Part shown: in pieces, positions 51,301-59,698 of the stretch | How positions within the stretch are numbered: position 1 is the first letter of the stretch | How the letters are laid out: each line of letters begins with the position of its first letter | Source: Symbiodinium kawagutii | Taxonomy: Eukaryota; Sar; Dinophyceae; Suessiales; Symbiodiniaceae | Assembly (NCBI GenBank): GCA_009767595.1 | Contig: VSDK01025482.1 | Span: forward strand, 361,262 to 425,261 | Length of the DNA: 64,000 bases | Direction of reading: 5' to 3' | The notes under the pieces: generated by a model | What the model saw: the letters and a program-made list of their open reading frames with translations, nothing else | Databases searched by the model: none | Told to the model about the DNA's origin: nothing | Program-made: the position numbers and the translations under genes

Positions 51301-54123
51301 AGAAAACCTGGAACTGAAGCCATGATTCGATGTGGAATCCCTTCCACGTTTGCCCAATTTTGGTGCCACACAGTTGATTGTCAAACACGTTGGTGGAAGA
51401 TAGATGGCTCGTACCATCGAGGTACCATAGGAACCACCGGTGCCGCAGAAGGAGACACCTGGAGCATACTCGTGTGTATCAGTTTGAGCTACATCTGGGC
51501 ATATGTCATGGACACTGTCGCATGCACCCCGGCCATCTATGCCGACAATTGGAGCTGGATCACCACTTCCACTACTAACAATAAAATGGGTGTCAAATTT
51601 ACCATTCGTTATGCTGCTTCCATCTTGGTCCAAATTGACTGGAACAAGACATGGACCTGGACAACCGCCACTACAAGGAAAAAGGAGTGGAAACATACGA
51701 TGCGCACCTTGTGTCCACAGGTTGCCGACATCAAAGTTCTCTCGACTGCCCAGGAACTGGGTTATGTTTTGAACTACAACAAGGTTCAATCTAGAACACC
51801 TCAACGCAGACGTCACCAGATTGCATTGTCACACATCATCCGGGCACGCAGAATGCAACTCACCGTACGCAGCCGATCCTTGATTGCGCACTACTCCTTG
51901 TTGAGAGCATTGTGGGGCACACACACCTATGTCGTGGGCCAACATTGGTTGACAGACCTTCGAAGTGCCATAGCAAAAACATTGATACCCGGCAAGGCTG
52001 TCAGCAACTCCTTCCTTGCATGCATGTTTGCTTCCCCCCAACTTGATGATCCCACGCTCCATTTGATCTGGTCCAATATACGCCAAGTAAGACAATTTCT
52101 GATGGCTATGCCTGACTCAATGTGCTCCGCCTTTTGCTATCGAGTGTCAAGGCACTCCTGTTCTCATCATGAAGTATGGGGGCCAGCTGGGGCCTTTGCA
52201 TACAACCTTCACCGACTGGGTTGGCATTGCACCAAGGAAGCTATCATTCAAACCCACACCAAAGAAGAGTTTCCATTGCTCACTGCGGACATGAAGGAAG
52301 TCAAGTTGGCTTTGGACCGTGCCTGGCTCCAACATGTTTTTGCTGACAAGCTTGTACGCCCAGAATGGAAGCATCTACCGGTCCCTGACCGCCGTGCTAC
52401 CCTGACCCTGCTTAAGCAATTGTCAGATGCAGACCTTCAACAAGTGCTGAAATTCATCACTGGTGCCTCCATGTTGGCTCGCCAGCTTGGAAAATTTTTG
52501 GACAGAGATCACACCTGTGCACTTTGTTCATCTGAAGACACGCGAGTGCATCGCTTGGTTGAATGTGCTGCCACGGCATACGTTAGACATGCACATGAAC
52601 AGGCAGTTCAGGCCCTTGCAGACTCACCAGATGTTGTCGCCCAACTTCCTTTGGTTTATCAACCTGAGCATTTTGAGTTTCAACAATGGTATTTCCAGCA
52701 TGTTGCACCTGCTCATTTTGATCCCATGCTTCTTCAGCGCATCCTGACCGATTGCCAACAGGGTAGGCCTGTCTTTTTCTACACAGATGGATCATGCACC
52801 AACCCGACCCTTCCTGCCTATCGCCGGGCGGCTTTTGCGGTAATAGTGTGTTTTGCTGAACAACTTGATGCAGGGGACTGGAGACAGGGTTATCGCATGC
52901 ACACCTTGGCAGTTGCCGAATGTCCAGGGCGACAAACCATCAGCCGAGCCGAACTCAGTGCATTGATCCAGTTGGAAGCAGCGTTGGCACCCATGCACTT
53001 GCAGACACCTTTGCCACAGCTGCACACAGATTCAGCCTATGCCATGGGGGTTCATGCCACTGTTTTTGACCCTGGTTTGCGCCAGCATGACCTTGCCAAG
53101 AGATCCAACCATGACCTTACCTCGCAATTGCTACCGTTGCAACCTTCATGTACTGTGCACAAGGTCAAAGGACACCAGCAACCCACGGCAGATGAGACTC
53201 CTCTTCAGAGCATGCACAGACAAGGGAATGAAGCAGCCGACCGAGCAGCCAAGGCTGCTGTGGCGCACTTTGCGCGACTTTTTCCATTGGGGGAAGATCT
53301 TCAACATCATATCCAGCACACTGCATCCGTCGGGCATGTTTATCAGTACTTGCCAGCCCTGCAAACAGCTAGGGCGCACCTGTTTCAAGCCAAGGAAGCA
53401 GACGAACCATTAGGTACAAGGGAGACCTCATGGACCAAGCAGATTGCTTCGCTCATTGCCTGGGAGCCACACAATCCAGACGTAATGCGACAGTTGAATG
53501 ATTTGCCACGGGAACCTTTGCAATATTTCCTATGGGGGACTCGATATGGAACACAGCTTCTCGACTGGATGGCTGGAGTACACTGGCCGCAACATCCCGA
53601 CCCTTGCAATGCAGGAGTCACATGGTTTGAACTTTGTTGGAGCTTTCAGTGGTATACCCAGGAAGGAATTGTGGTGAACCAAGGTGGACGCAGGGCAGAT
53701 TTCAAACCTGTCCGACTTTCCTTGCTGGACCCGGACACGCCGTATGCAGCTCAAGTGCTGTCTTTTGAACGTGCCATCACTAGCTTACAGAAATTGCTGC
53801 AATTTCAACACATGCCAGATCACCGCGTAACTGCAACCAGTTTGAGGTATTTTGGTGCTAGTCATGGCAAGGGAGGCTTCAAGCTACGATGCTCTTTCCC
53901 AGGCCAACATGTCTGGGGGCCCTTGATCACCACTCATTGTCAACTTCTCACACCACCGAAGACACTTGCTGAACCACCGCAAATCCCTGTTCGGGAACTG
54001 GACCGGACATGGCAACCAGATGACTCTGACCAACGTGATTTCAATGAAGGATGGGCACACCGAGTTAGTAGGCACAGACAGTACATGTCCAGAATAACTG
54101 GACGTCCCTACACAGGTGGATGA
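48304..54123 (+). CDS. LINE ORF2: endonuclease, reverse transcriptase, RNase H polyprotein
   Basis: 1939 codons from ATG 48304; the true start is uncertain because the frame is continuous with ORF1. Residues 1-225 are Cys-rich with a hydrophobic run near 148-166, then IGEALNPGP (221-229), a 2A-like NPGP. APE-type endonuclease about 230-465: Glu261 (TAEHS), GDFN with Asp387/Asn389, HDHDPV 456-461. Reverse transcriptase about 855-1130: LDLKKCFNT with Asp990, AAEGDTWS, and YADN with Asp1081/Asn1082 in place of the usual second Asp. CCHC knuckle Cys1405, Cys1408, His1416, Cys1421. RNase H about 1490-1660 with Asp1495 (YTDGS), Glu1550 (SRAEL), Asp1576 (HTDSAY) and Asp1646 (EAADRAA), all four metal ligands. 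It nicks target DNA, copies the element RNA in place and degrades the RNA strand. Confidence 0.93.
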   Translation: MCRRVCFTLIFACHSVCINLGIMRILTFCRDFHRTLHQVCHMLCSDRNPDDTVWGLVSLHPFEPLASSLCLVTPCCLSQAMRPMFHEAQCSQFHAGPIDARPCVHMEFRAYPDEPSTLLQVEGILHNFYQLPRINFVKVISPLRLEMLFLICVICWKISFVAIFVGHPVSCHMTTEHSWMMSQLVSTETPGRHQRYFAYLPVPFFHDFRLSDHNFLLAARIGEALNPGPQPMQIMFCNPTAIFNKEETIASFGAHVVCTAEHSATSWVQHYMTKQLRDHGYRSIWSQPAPAHANAQSSDEAKRGQATGVSVHSKAPIRPSRVQCPTEAAATRLVSAVIHWGNLAVHVITVYGYPLSLRDAKDKTNQLLSEAATLTEMVNLPTILAGDFNMPLHTLDAYAYFQQRRFQSTLDLHSHLLHTPMPNTCRESTCHDQLVFSPHLSALVSTIHVDKPKAFHDHDPVIVTLNMPTELLARQVWNLPATWCTQHFDETIADDQFAGLWTHVDATTLSMSDALKLWAKTCERAVDRTLKQQHQQDPDNHPVNGLPRNSRGRMKPVKLVSRGQVKPIAKACEGQYTPPTETVTHRIALQTRQLRRIQSYAHRLHKLTHTHTTQQHWHHLALEWRAITRAKGFHGFPQWCASLPELGTFPYVHPTTEYLNDLVQLLRHHIDSQCRKLEHTRKQRAQFALSYDQHKGALRNTMRTIKGNNTPPVNELETSRTYSAQVIEQYHGLAEIRVFEPSGLRLDRPLLYANCVLHPQAIHGQALTVMIDDAEHTLPEHGTLLQMDCTSDPAQVAALLQTHWDQYWRRDVQTSQQTETQWADFRHILNQVPSLPDLSIDLSSPRLWLQAAQHMNSQTARGSDGFFADELKSLGPQAVRALADIFARFLHQSWPEEHNHALTVPLKKDPLKRTAADVRPITVLPLIYRWYAAVTAGQVLAQWARTMPKSIIGFIPGRNPQNYLMKTQFEFEQRSNSPGRHRNLQGMTLDLKKCFNTLPRKPGTEAMIRCGIPSTFAQFWCHTVDCQTRWWKIDGSYHRGTIGTTGAAEGDTWSILVCISLSYIWAYVMDTVACTPAIYADNWSWITTSTTNNKMGVKFTIRYAASILVQIDWNKTWTWTTATTRKKEWKHTMRTLCPQVADIKVLSTAQELGYVLNYNKVQSRTPQRRRHQIALSHIIRARRMQLTVRSRSLIAHYSLLRALWGTHTYVVGQHWLTDLRSAIAKTLIPGKAVSNSFLACMFASPQLDDPTLHLIWSNIRQVRQFLMAMPDSMCSAFCYRVSRHSCSHHEVWGPAGAFAYNLHRLGWHCTKEAIIQTHTKEEFPLLTADMKEVKLALDRAWLQHVFADKLVRPEWKHLPVPDRRATLTLLKQLSDADLQQVLKFITGASMLARQLGKFLDRDHTCALCSSEDTRVHRLVECAATAYVRHAHEQAVQALADSPDVVAQLPLVYQPEHFEFQQWYFQHVAPAHFDPMLLQRILTDCQQGRPVFFYTDGSCTNPTLPAYRRAAFAVIVCFAEQLDAGDWRQGYRMHTLAVAECPGRQTISRAELSALIQLEAALAPMHLQTPLPQLHTDSAYAMGVHATVFDPGLRQHDLAKRSNHDLTSQLLPLQPSCTVHKVKGHQQPTADETPLQSMHRQGNEAADRAAKAAVAHFARLFPLGEDLQHHIQHTASVGHVYQYLPALQTARAHLFQAKEADEPLGTRETSWTKQIASLIAWEPHNPDVMRQLNDLPREPLQYFLWGTRYGTQLLDWMAGVHWPQHPDPCNAGVTWFELCWSFQWYTQEGIVVNQGGRRADFKPVRLSLLDPDTPYAAQVLSFERAITSLQKLLQFQHMPDHRVTATSLRYFGASHGKGGFKLRCSFPGQHVWGPLITTHCQLLTPPKTLAEPPQIPVRELDRTWQPDDSDQRDFNEGWAHRVSRHRQYMSRITGRPYTGG

Positions 54124-54264
54124 TGTTGACTTTATTATGCTGTATCCAATTTGAACCGGTTTAATTTGCTTTCTCTTTTGTTTCTACATCCACTTGTGCC
54201 ACCTTAGATATGGTCTGCACCAGCTGGGCCATTTCTGAACGCCGCAGTGGTCCGCAAGCCGCGC
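54124..54264 (+). other. LINE 3' untranslated tail
   Basis: 141 bp after the ORF2 stop, ending GCAAGCCGCGC directly at the duplication. No poly(A) or simple-repeat tail, so the reverse transcriptase probably recognises a specific 3' sequence. Confidence 0.75.
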
Positions 54265-54279
54265 ACAATAGTAGGGGAT
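54265..54279 (+). repeat. LINE target-site duplication, 3' copy
   Basis: ACAATAGTAGGGGAT, identical to 43236-43250. It continues into ATACC, as in the related repeat at about 7010-7030. Confidence 0.9.
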
Positions 54280-54291
54280 ATACCAGCTCTA

Positions 54292-54414
54292 CATGGCGAG
54301 CTGGGTCAAGCAGTTAACCTACCAATTGCATAGGGGATAACAAGCAAAAATCATGGGGAAAACAATGGTTAATGATGGGGAACCAGGGGTATATGGTTTT
54401 GATCCACTGCCAGA
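54292..54414 (+). mobile_element. family A TIR element
   Basis: ATGGCGAGCTGGGTCAAGC at the left and TTTTGATCCACTGCCA at the right. It lies just downstream of the LINE target. Confidence 0.8.
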
Positions 54415-55273
54415 TGGTACTCTAATGGGGATGGCAATCTTTCAGGGGATGGTAAACTTTCACGGGACTTTGAGATGGTAATCCATTGTCATCCATAGTA
54501 GTCCCACCTATAGATGGACTTTGATAACCATCAATATTCCATAACAGTCCTATTACTGGTGGATGACCCTTATCCAAGATAATGAATCATTTGGTACCAT
54601 GGCTCAGATGGACCTCCCTGGCTTGAAAAGAGGCAACGAACAGTAGCCCATGACTTGGAGTCCCAATCCCAGTTCTAGGGAAATAAACTGGTTGGTGGTT
54701 TGATGTGATCGACACGTTTTTAATTGTCCCTAGTAGTAAGAAACAATTGGTTGGCCACTAGTAGTCATTTATGGTAATAAACCAACCATCATAGTTGGTA
54801 TATCACCTTTGAATGGCCTATAATCCCCTGCTTAATCACCCATAGTTTTCATGACGGGGTGGTGGAGCACCCACTCAGAAGTTCATGTGTTGGGACTCCC
54901 CAAAGACGATAGCCGCGGAATGGTGCAACATTACACAGCTCCAACGCGGCACAATATCTCCACATGATGCTTGGAATTGCAATCATTGAACATGATAATT
55001 TTACCATATTATTGACCGTAATAGCCGTTAATCCTACTAACCATTACACGCATCATTTATATTAGTTGATTAACTAATATCAACTTTGAACATTTGTTGG
55101 TACTGGGTAATAGTATAGGAACATTACACACCGTAAATAAACCCTCGTTAGTTCAAGTATCTAACCAATCTTAAGTCTTAGCATTGGTAATTTACTGACC
55201 ATGATTCATCATCCCTAACCAATGTAACCATGATAGAACCAGTATCAAGCCATGGCCCTTAGCTGCTGCCCAG
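54415..55273. other. non-coding stretch with a family C/B remnant
   Basis: A family C left end (CTGGTTGGTGGTTTGATG, 54688) and family B core words (TAATAAACCAACCATC) show a nested or recombined copy to about 54795. No gene. Confidence 0.5.
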
Positions 55274-55345
55274 GCCAAGCTTGCTGGCCGTGGGGCACTC
55301 AGCGCAATCGGGACTGGCCTTTTCGGCAACAGGTCCAACTCGCGA
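55274..55345 (+). CDS. candidate coding exon, unknown protein
   Basis: After TGCCCAG|G the frame reads AKLAGRGALSAIGTGLFGN then RSNSR to a GTTAGT donor. Read through, the frame stays open to a TGA at 55460 (SMALRGGNVSILGSFMDAW). Family unknown. Confidence 0.47.
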
Positions 55346-55579
55346 GTTAGTATGGCGCTTCGAGGAGGAAATGTATCGATTCTAGGAAGCTTCATGGATG
55401 CTTGGTATGGCAACAATGGATTTTTGCTCACCTATTATAAGGGGTTTTGGGGAAGAAATTGATAAATCCATGTAAGATGATTTTGCCATGGAGACCATTG
55501 ACCACTCTCAATCATCAATCCTAATCATGAATCATCAAGTAAACATCAATTAGCAACCACTACGACCCTTCAAAACCTG

Positions 55580-55714
55580 CGGACTGATGGCATGGCGTCG
55601 TTTTTTTCGGTCCATGGTCACCACTGCGCACCATTGGCGGAGGCCAAAGGCCTCGGAGAAGTGCCACATCGGGCGACTCGAAGAAGTGCGGGGATCCAGT
55701 GGTGCTGCTGGGTG
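55580..55714 (+). CDS. candidate coding exon, frame uncertain
   Basis: A GC-rich island ending GGGTG|GTGAGT. Two frames are open; one reads SATSGDSKKCGDPVVLLGG with strongly coding codons. Start not located. Family unknown. Confidence 0.37.
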
Positions 55715-55778
55715 GTGAGTCATGGTGAGTTGCCCAGCTATTTGGTGAGCTGGGTCAAGCAGTGTAAACTGGCTGGTT

Positions 55779-55892
55779 AATGGTTAATAATGGGGGATAT
55801 ACCCGCTGGTTATAGGGGATAATAGGGGTGAATAACAATATGGTTAACTAGCTGGTTAATGGTTAATAGTAGAGTATAATAAGTAACAATAG
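55779..55892 (+). repeat. family G repeat, copy 2
   Basis: Near-identical to 43131-43242. It lacks the LINE and continues into unrelated sequence after AACAATAG. Confidence 0.9.
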
Positions 55893-56395
55893 TTAGTTGC
55901 CCAGCTAGTTTTTGAAGTAAATCCTGGTACTATTTAGTGGCAACTATGTGGGGATTTGTGGTTAGTTGCAAGGTGGTGGCTTTTTTTTGAAGTAAAAGTA
56001 AATCCTGGTTCCGACATAAAAATAGTAACTGTGACTATAGTCATATAGTCAATGACCATTTCTTACAGGTAAATCGGTAAATCTGTAAACCAGCTATTTT
56101 TCATGCAGGACGTTCGGCGCACGACTAGGTCAGTTTGACATTGTTAGGAATGAAACCTATGGGAAGAGAGGCTTGTTTGAGATGAGGTGATGATGAGTGA
56201 TGGTTAGTCGTGGTTGGTGATTGATGGTTACGCACCTCAGCTCCTAGGATTCGCCATGTCTTTGGCAAGCGCTATGACGCTGCTGAACATCGCAAAATAG
56301 TTTTGATTTTCAACAGTGTCTGACAATGGTTGTTGCATAGAATGTTTGTAATATCAGTAGTTCAAATGAAACAGTAACGATGACCAGAACAAATA
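55893..56395. other. non-coding stretch
   Basis: Contains a repeated AAGTAAATCCTGGTTCC-like word and no supported gene. Confidence 0.45.
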
Positions 56396-56408
56396 ATGAT
56401 TGACAACG

Positions 56409-56463
56409 GCAGCAACAACAACAACAAGAACAAGAACAAGAACAGCAGCAACAACAACAATAA
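56409..56463. repeat. AAC/AAG microsatellite
   Basis: (AAC)n and (AAG)n triplets; Asn/Lys frames here are artefacts. Confidence 0.9.
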
Positions 56464-57806
56464 CACATCGAACAATGTTTGTCACAGGTCAAAATCCACC
56501 ATCGAAGGTTCAGCCATGAAACATTTGAGTATCCAATGGGAGCCGTGTTTGTTCTTGCTCGTTGGACAGTCATCTCCAAGCGATAGAGAGTGCTCCCACC
56601 GTTGTGCGGCATGCTTTCCAACATGACTCTTGCGGGTGGGGAAGTCCATCATGCTAAGCAGGAATCTGAAATGGGTGGTTGGAGGTGCTTGGTGATTTTG
56701 GCTTCGCTGTTTGTTCGCCATCATGAACCATTATTTTGGCCCCAAGTGACTAGCCATTATTGGCTGTCATTTGCAAGCAATTTATCATTATGATTCATTC
56801 TTGGGCATTCATGAATCATCAAACACAAATTGATCAAACCAATAAATCATCAACCACTAATTGATTAATGAATCATCGGCCGCTTATCACCAATCAACCA
56901 CTATTAACCAATTTACGAACTACTCTGCAATGCAACCACTATTGGCAACTATATTCAACCATCACTCGACCATGATCCAACCATCAGTTGTCCATTCTTC
57001 GCGCTGCGAGGTGCGATGAAGGTGTGATGGGATGGGGCCATCCGGGCCATGGTTGGCTATGCTGCTGGTCGGTGGCTGTGAATGAGAGATGCGATATTGG
57101 TAGATCACTCAGATCTGGAGAGCCATCATCACCTATCTATGTTAAACTTGGGGATTGTGATTGTGGATCTTTCGTTCAAGATTGGTTGATAGCAATTGCG
57201 CATGATAGCTTGAAATAGCTAATCACAAACAATGGTTGATTGTTGATTATGCAAGGTCAATAAATTGACCAGAACAATGATGGTTTGACAATGAAAAGAA
57301 GCATCTGAATGATTGCAGAGAGAACACGCTGTTAACAAAACAGCTGCGGCCCTTACCTGCCACCACAACCACCACCAGCACCACCATAAAACTTGTAGAA
57401 CGCAACGCGTTGAACAAACTGTAACCTTTGCAAGAAATGGGTTTGTCAGTTGTGTGCTTCTCAAACTAGGCCACCCCGCAGTTTTCATCCAATATTTTCC
57501 ATGTAAAATTATAAACCATCCATGTTCGATGTCCCCAAACTGGCTTGAGAATCCACCATTGAGTACTTGTTTGTTTGACCATGAGTTTGTTGGTGACTAT
57601 CCTCTATCAATCTCTATGATTAATCATTCCAATCGCCTCTAAAACCACCATCTAGTTGGTATATCCCTACTATTGTTGATTATTGCTCCCAATGATCAAC
57701 TATAATTATCCAAAGAACTGTATATAACCATCATAATCCATAGAAAACCCTATATAAGCACTATGATCCATTAACAAACCATGGACCCACCCCTGTCCTC
57801 TCCCAG
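56464..57806. other. stretch with weak coding hints
   Basis: A frame at 56988-57218 has some coding-like codons (GVMGWGHPGHGWLCCWSVA) but no convincing splice sites. A worn family B copy lies at 57454-57556 (CTTCTCAAACTAGG / GGCTTGAGAATCCACCA). Confidence 0.4.
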
Positions 57807-57880
57807 GGGTCGCCACAGGTGGCTGCCCTGGTCGGGTTTGGTCCCGCAGGCGGGAAGCTGCTCTCGAATGCTTCAACTAG
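57807..57880 (+). CDS. candidate coding exon, unknown protein
   Basis: After CTCTCCCAG|G the frame reads GSPQVAALVGFGPAGGKLL then SNAST. Gly-rich; donor not settled. Family unknown. Confidence 0.45.
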
Positions 57881-58436
57881 AAATGGGTCATCATGTTTAA
57901 CTCAAACATGTTTTATTTTATAGTTAAATGGTGGGTAAATTGTGGTTAAATTGATGTTCTTTTATGAGGTTTACCCAGTAATGGTGCTTAATCACCCAAA
58001 ATAGAATGTTTTTTTGATATTAACCACCATAAACACGATGAACTATCAACTAGAAATGGTTCAGCTAGATTTTTTGATTAATTAACACTTTTGGGGTCAT
58101 CATTAACTATTATCAACCATTATCAACCATTATCAACAGTTCTTAATCACTATCAACCATTATCAACAGCAACCTCAAACCATGATCAGCCATTGTTGGC
58201 TATCATTAACCATTATTAGCCACTATTATCAACCATTCTGATACTATGATTACGATAGTTGATGACAATGATGATTATCAGCCATAATCATTATAATGAA
58301 TTACCATTATTAGCCACCATAATCCATGGGCTAATGATTATCATGATCATCCTCATTATGAACATGGTCATAAACCATAAACCATGAACCATCCATGTTC
58401 ATAGTGATGATGACCATGTTCATTCACTGAACCATT
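57881..58436. other. non-coding stretch, ATTATCAACC-rich
   Basis: Simple recurrent words only. Confidence 0.5.
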
Positions 58437-58617
58437 CATGGGCTGATGGTCCAGCCGGTGCAGCCGAACCAGGGCCCCGTTTCGCAAATTTCGCTGCAGG
58501 AGTGCCACTGGCGTAAGATCTCAAACTCCGAGGACGTGAACCCGGACGTTGGAACCTGGCCATTGGTTCCCCTTCCAACTGGGATGGGTATCTGGGATGG
58601 AACACACCTCCGGGCAG
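58437..58617 (+). CDS. candidate coding exon, unknown protein
   Basis: One of the clearest islands. The frame reads MVQPVQPNQGPVSQISLQE, CHWRKISNSEDVNPDVGTW, PLVPLPTGMGIWDGTHLRA before a GGCAG|GTAGAA donor. Only this frame has uniformly C/G-ending codons. The Trp/Pro-rich composition suggests a secreted or catalytic domain, but no family is recognised. Confidence 0.55.
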
Positions 58618-58809
58618 GTAGAAGTTGGGTCAGTTGGGGCACCAGGTAAGTTGGGTTAGTTCCACCCCTCTAACTGGTCAGAATCGCCCCAGCGAAGATA
58701 GTTCGAAATCAACAGGAATCGCAGGTTAGGGGCCCGCACTGGAGGATTCTACACCACCAAGCAGCTTTTGTTGAAGGCTATTCGGTTTGTTGTTTTATTT
58801 GTTTATTTT

Positions 58810-58985
58810 CACCTGGTGGTTCACTAATATGTTTATTAATTGATTAGCAAATGTTTGATTGGTTCACAAATATGTTCATACTGCGCAAAAGAGTCCTTGT
58901 GATGCCGCTGCAGGCTGGGCAAGGGCTCTTTAAGGAACCGAGAGAAAGGCAAAATTTTCTTAGGGGTTGAAACCACCAAGCAGCT
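58810..58985 (+). mobile_element. family C TIR element, enlarged
   Basis: ACCTGGTGGTTC at the left and TAGGGGTTGAAACCACCAAGC at the right. The centre holds about 70 bp of GC-richer sequence not present in other copies. Confidence 0.6.
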
Positions 58986-59693
58986 ATTGTTGGAATATCT
59001 GTGGTATATCCTCGGGTCCTCCGCACCGTACTTGTTGCAAGTTTCCAGGACTGACCCAAGTGGGGGACTCGACTTCCGCAACTAAGACTTCCGGGAACTG
59101 ATCACTAACCATTGTGGGAACATCTAGGTGTTTGATGAGATGTCAACATACCTTGACAGGCACTTGCCTTCTGGTTATAGACTAATTCTGTTTGGGACAA
59201 ATTGCCCAACAAAGCCCTCTGATTTTGGGATTTACATCCATGGTGTTGGGTAGGGTAACGGAGGGTCAGGGTACAAAACGCGGCTGAAGATGTCTACGTT
59301 TAGCTTGCCGTCTCAAAGGAAAAGTTGGTGCAGTGTTTGGTGGACTTATGGTGCATAGTTCTTTGCCTCTCCAGTCAGAATGAGATAGTCTTGATACATG
59401 ATGATAGTGACACCATTGTAAGTGGATTTCATGGATTGAACTTATTCAAAGCTATGAAACATGTGTTCAAAGACACTTCATCGCATAGCAAACGTGTTTA
59501 TACGATGACATTTTTGGAGGGTGGTACGGTAAAATATTTCAATCATAGAATACATACAACATGGGATAGATGTAGATCATGTAGTCTATAGACATTGCCC
59601 TTCTTTCGTTAGTTGCGCTTATGACCATTGCTCCATGATGTGCTGGACCCACCCAGGTATGGCCTTTTGGGTGTTGTTGTTGCTGTTATTCTC
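58986..59693. other. upstream region of the FNIP gene
   Basis: An 88-codon frame (59325-59591) is open but has no recognised motif. A pyrimidine/GT-rich tract ends in CTCAG at 59691-59695, three bases before the FNIP start codon. Confidence 0.45.
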
Positions 59694-59695
59694 AG
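59691..59695 (+). promoter_or_regulatory. probable splice acceptor before the FNIP start
   Basis: TGTTGTTGTTGCTGTTATT precedes CTCAG. It could take the dinoflagellate spliced leader (trans-splicing) or a cis intron. Confidence 0.4.
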
Positions 59696-59698
59696 CCA

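Larger units (their letters stand above)
43251..54264 (+). mobile_element. full-length DNMT-carrying LINE retrotransposon
   Basis: A non-LTR element of about 11.0 kb bounded by a perfect 15-bp duplication. Order: short 5' leader (43251-43338), ORF1 with C5-methyltransferase and coiled coil, single TGA, ORF2 with endonuclease, reverse transcriptase, CCHC and RNase H, then a 141-bp 3' tail with no poly(A). No LTRs. Both ORFs are intact over 10.8 kb, so the insertion is probably young. It is on the same strand as the local genes and lies between gene pieces or in an intron. DNMT-bearing retrotransposons are known from dinoflagellates, so this copy most likely belongs to that reported group; the exact family was not checked. 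Confidence 0.92.

Noticed and set aside
51073-51816. 247-codon minus-strand frame
   Set aside because: Antisense to the reverse transcriptase core of ORF2.
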